A program made the translations under genes and the position numbers. A stretch of DNA of 7,249 bases from JBAXGE01 sp044344145 (lineage in GTDB: Bacteria > Planctomycetota > Phycisphaerae > WQYP01), in contig JBIJDM010000148.1 of NCBI GenBank assembly GCA_044344145.1, positions 1-7,249 of the forward strand. Reading direction: 5' to 3'. Positions 6,227 through 7,249 of this stretch are shown here, piece by piece (position 1 is the first letter of the stretch; the number at the start of each line of letters is the position of its first letter). The notes beneath the pieces are model-generated. The model was given only the letters and a program-made list of their open reading frames with translations, was not told the origin of the DNA and did no database searches.

Positions 6227-7048
6227 ATGCGTTCCTTGATGCCGGAGACCACGCTGACCATGATTAAGAAACAAATGCCCGACGTACAGGGTTCGGGCGA
6301 CCAGCGCAATATTTTCATCAACCAGGTGGGCGTCAAAGACGTCCACTATCCCATCACTCTTAAGCAGGCCGATGGCGGCACCCAGCATACGGTGGCCCGG
6401 ATCAATCTGTATGTCTCCCTCCCCCGCGAGCGCAAGGGCACGCACATGAGCCGGTTTTTGGAAATCCTCAACACCCACCACCGGCAAATGACCCCCGAGC
6501 AGATTATCCCGATTCTGCACGAGATGAAGACCAAATTAAACGCCGAAGCGGCGCATATCGAGCTGGAGTTCCCGTATTTCATCGAGAAGGCCGCCCCGGT
6601 GACTGGGGCCCGCGGCTTGATGGATTATGTGGCCATGTTTGAGGGGACCAGCAACGGCGCGGATGATTTTATCCTCGGCGTCAAGGTGCCCGCCACGTCG
6701 CTGTGCCCGTGCAGCAAAGAAATCTCGCAGTACGGTGCGCACAATCAGCGCTGTGAACTGACCGCCCGGGTCCGCTTCAAGGGTAATCTGTGGATTGAAG
6801 AACTGGTCCGGATTATGGAAGCCGCGGCCAGTGCGCCGGTGTATGCCGTGCTCAAACGGCCGGACGAAAAATTCGTCACCGAACAGGCGTACGACAATCC
6901 CAAATTTGTCGAAGACATCATCCGCGATCTGGCTTTGGGCTTTGAAAAGGAAGACCGCATCACGTGGTATTCGATCGAAAGTGAAAACTTCGAGTCCATC
7001 CACAACCACAATGCCTATGCGATGATCGAACGGGATAAGTCCCAATAA
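6227..7048 (+). CDS. folE2: GTP cyclohydrolase FolE2 (type IB)
   Basis: This 273-residue protein converts GTP to 7,8-dihydroneopterin triphosphate, the first step toward folate and, in many bacteria, the 7-deazaguanine (queuosine) pathway. Family features are GTHMSRFLEILN (71-82), the central T-S-L-C-P-C-S-K-E-I-S (157-167) with the active-site Cys160, and G-A-H-N-Q-R (170-175) containing His172. Cys160 and His172 have the 12-residue spacing expected of FolE2 metal ligands, and Glu229 and His259 are further candidates. The length is normal. FolE2 is unrelated in sequence to FolE type IA and can work with metals other than zinc. In some bacteria it is a zinc-starvation (Zur-controlled) paralogue; whether a type IA enzyme exists here cannot be seen. 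The gene follows hisI by 131 nt and ends 6 nt from the convergent Crp-like gene. Confidence 0.95.
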   Translation: MRSLMPETTLTMIKKQMPDVQGSGDQRNIFINQVGVKDVHYPITLKQADGGTQHTVARINLYVSLPRERKGTHMSRFLEILNTHHRQMTPEQIIPILHEMKTKLNAEAAHIELEFPYFIEKAAPVTGARGLMDYVAMFEGTSNGADDFILGVKVPATSLCPCSKEISQYGAHNQRCELTARVRFKGNLWIEELVRIMEAAASAPVYAVLKRPDEKFVTEQAYDNPKFVEDIIRDLALGFEKEDRITWYSIESENFESIHNHNAYAMIERDKSQ

Positions 7049-7054
7049 CCCCGG

Positions 7055-7249
7055 CTATTCCTGCCCCAGCCCTTCGATAATCAGTTCCAATTCTTCCCGA
7101 TTGGCGATGGCGATACCCGCCTCGCTTTGGCTGATCACCCCCGCGTCATCCAGCCGGCGGAGGGTCCGCGACAGCGTTTCGCTGGTCAGATTCAGATGAT
7201 TGGCCAGATCTTTCTTGGCGATGGGCAGCAGCGTGGCGGTTTTGGTGCA
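7055..7249 (-). CDS. Crp/Fnr-family transcription regulator, C-terminal fragment
   Basis: The minus strand is open from the right edge to a TAG at 7057-7055, giving the last 64 residues. The start, the cyclic-nucleotide-binding-like sensor domain and any promoter lie beyond the window. The visible part is the winged helix-turn-helix: L-P-I-A-K-K-D-L-A-N-H-L-N-L (8-21), the recognition helix T-S-E-T-L-S-R-T-L-R-R-L (22-33), then D-D-A-G-V-I and a short wing. This pattern is typical of Crp/Fnr proteins. The effector (cAMP, Fe-S cluster, heme or other) cannot be told without the sensor domain. The gene converges on folE2 with 6 nt between stop codons. Confidence 0.85.
   Translation of the reverse strand, partial: CTKTATLLPIAKKDLANHLNLTSETLSRTLRRLDDAGVISQSEAGIAIANREELELIIEGLGQE

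Noticed and set aside
7049..7071. Terminator between folE2 and the Crp-like gene
   Set aside because: Only a 4-bp GGCT/AGCC pairing is visible and there is no T-run.

Overview
The window looks like chromosomal DNA from a moderately GC-rich, Gram-negative-type bacterium. It holds six genes: two cut by the window edges and four complete. The best lineage hint is the C-terminal domain of the first gene, a beta-sandwich-like module with DWHVIGPF and GSDDGIRVWVNGK motifs. I associate such modules with Planctomycetes, Verrucomicrobia and Lentisphaerae (the PVC group). The other genes are compatible with that but do not prove it, so the assignment is an inference.

Layout. (1) Bases 1-1325, plus strand: the 3' part of a family 4 glycoside hydrolase carrying the extra C-terminal domain, closed by a clear intrinsic terminator at 1355-1386. 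(2) Bases 1387-1543: a short intergenic region with a candidate promoter, a strong 5'-UTR hairpin and a good Shine-Dalgarno site. (3) Bases 1544-3319, plus strand: a complete MsbA/multidrug-type ABC exporter half-transporter. (4) Bases 3328-5598, minus strand, tail to tail with the exporter at only 8 nt: a large multi-membrane-span GT-C (GT39/ArnT-like) glycosyltransferase. (5) About 5599-5678: a compact divergent promoter region. (6) Bases 5679-6095, plus strand: hisI. (7) Bases 6227-7048, plus strand: folE2. (8) Bases 7055-7249, minus strand: the C-terminal helix-turn-helix end of a Crp/Fnr-family regulator, convergent with folE2 at 6 nt.

Functionally this is a mix of carbohydrate catabolism (GH4), envelope export and glycosylation (ABC exporter, GT-C enzyme) and core biosynthesis (histidine; folate or queuosine precursors). 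The strand pattern implies at least four transcription units: GH4; the exporter; the glycosyltransferase; and hisI with possibly folE2. The Crp-like gene is a fifth unit entering from the right. I see no mobile element, CRISPR array, tRNA, rRNA or phage gene, and no convincing undescribed multi-gene system. The most unusual item is the GH4 plus C-terminal domain fusion. No gene-free stretch exceeds 300 bases.
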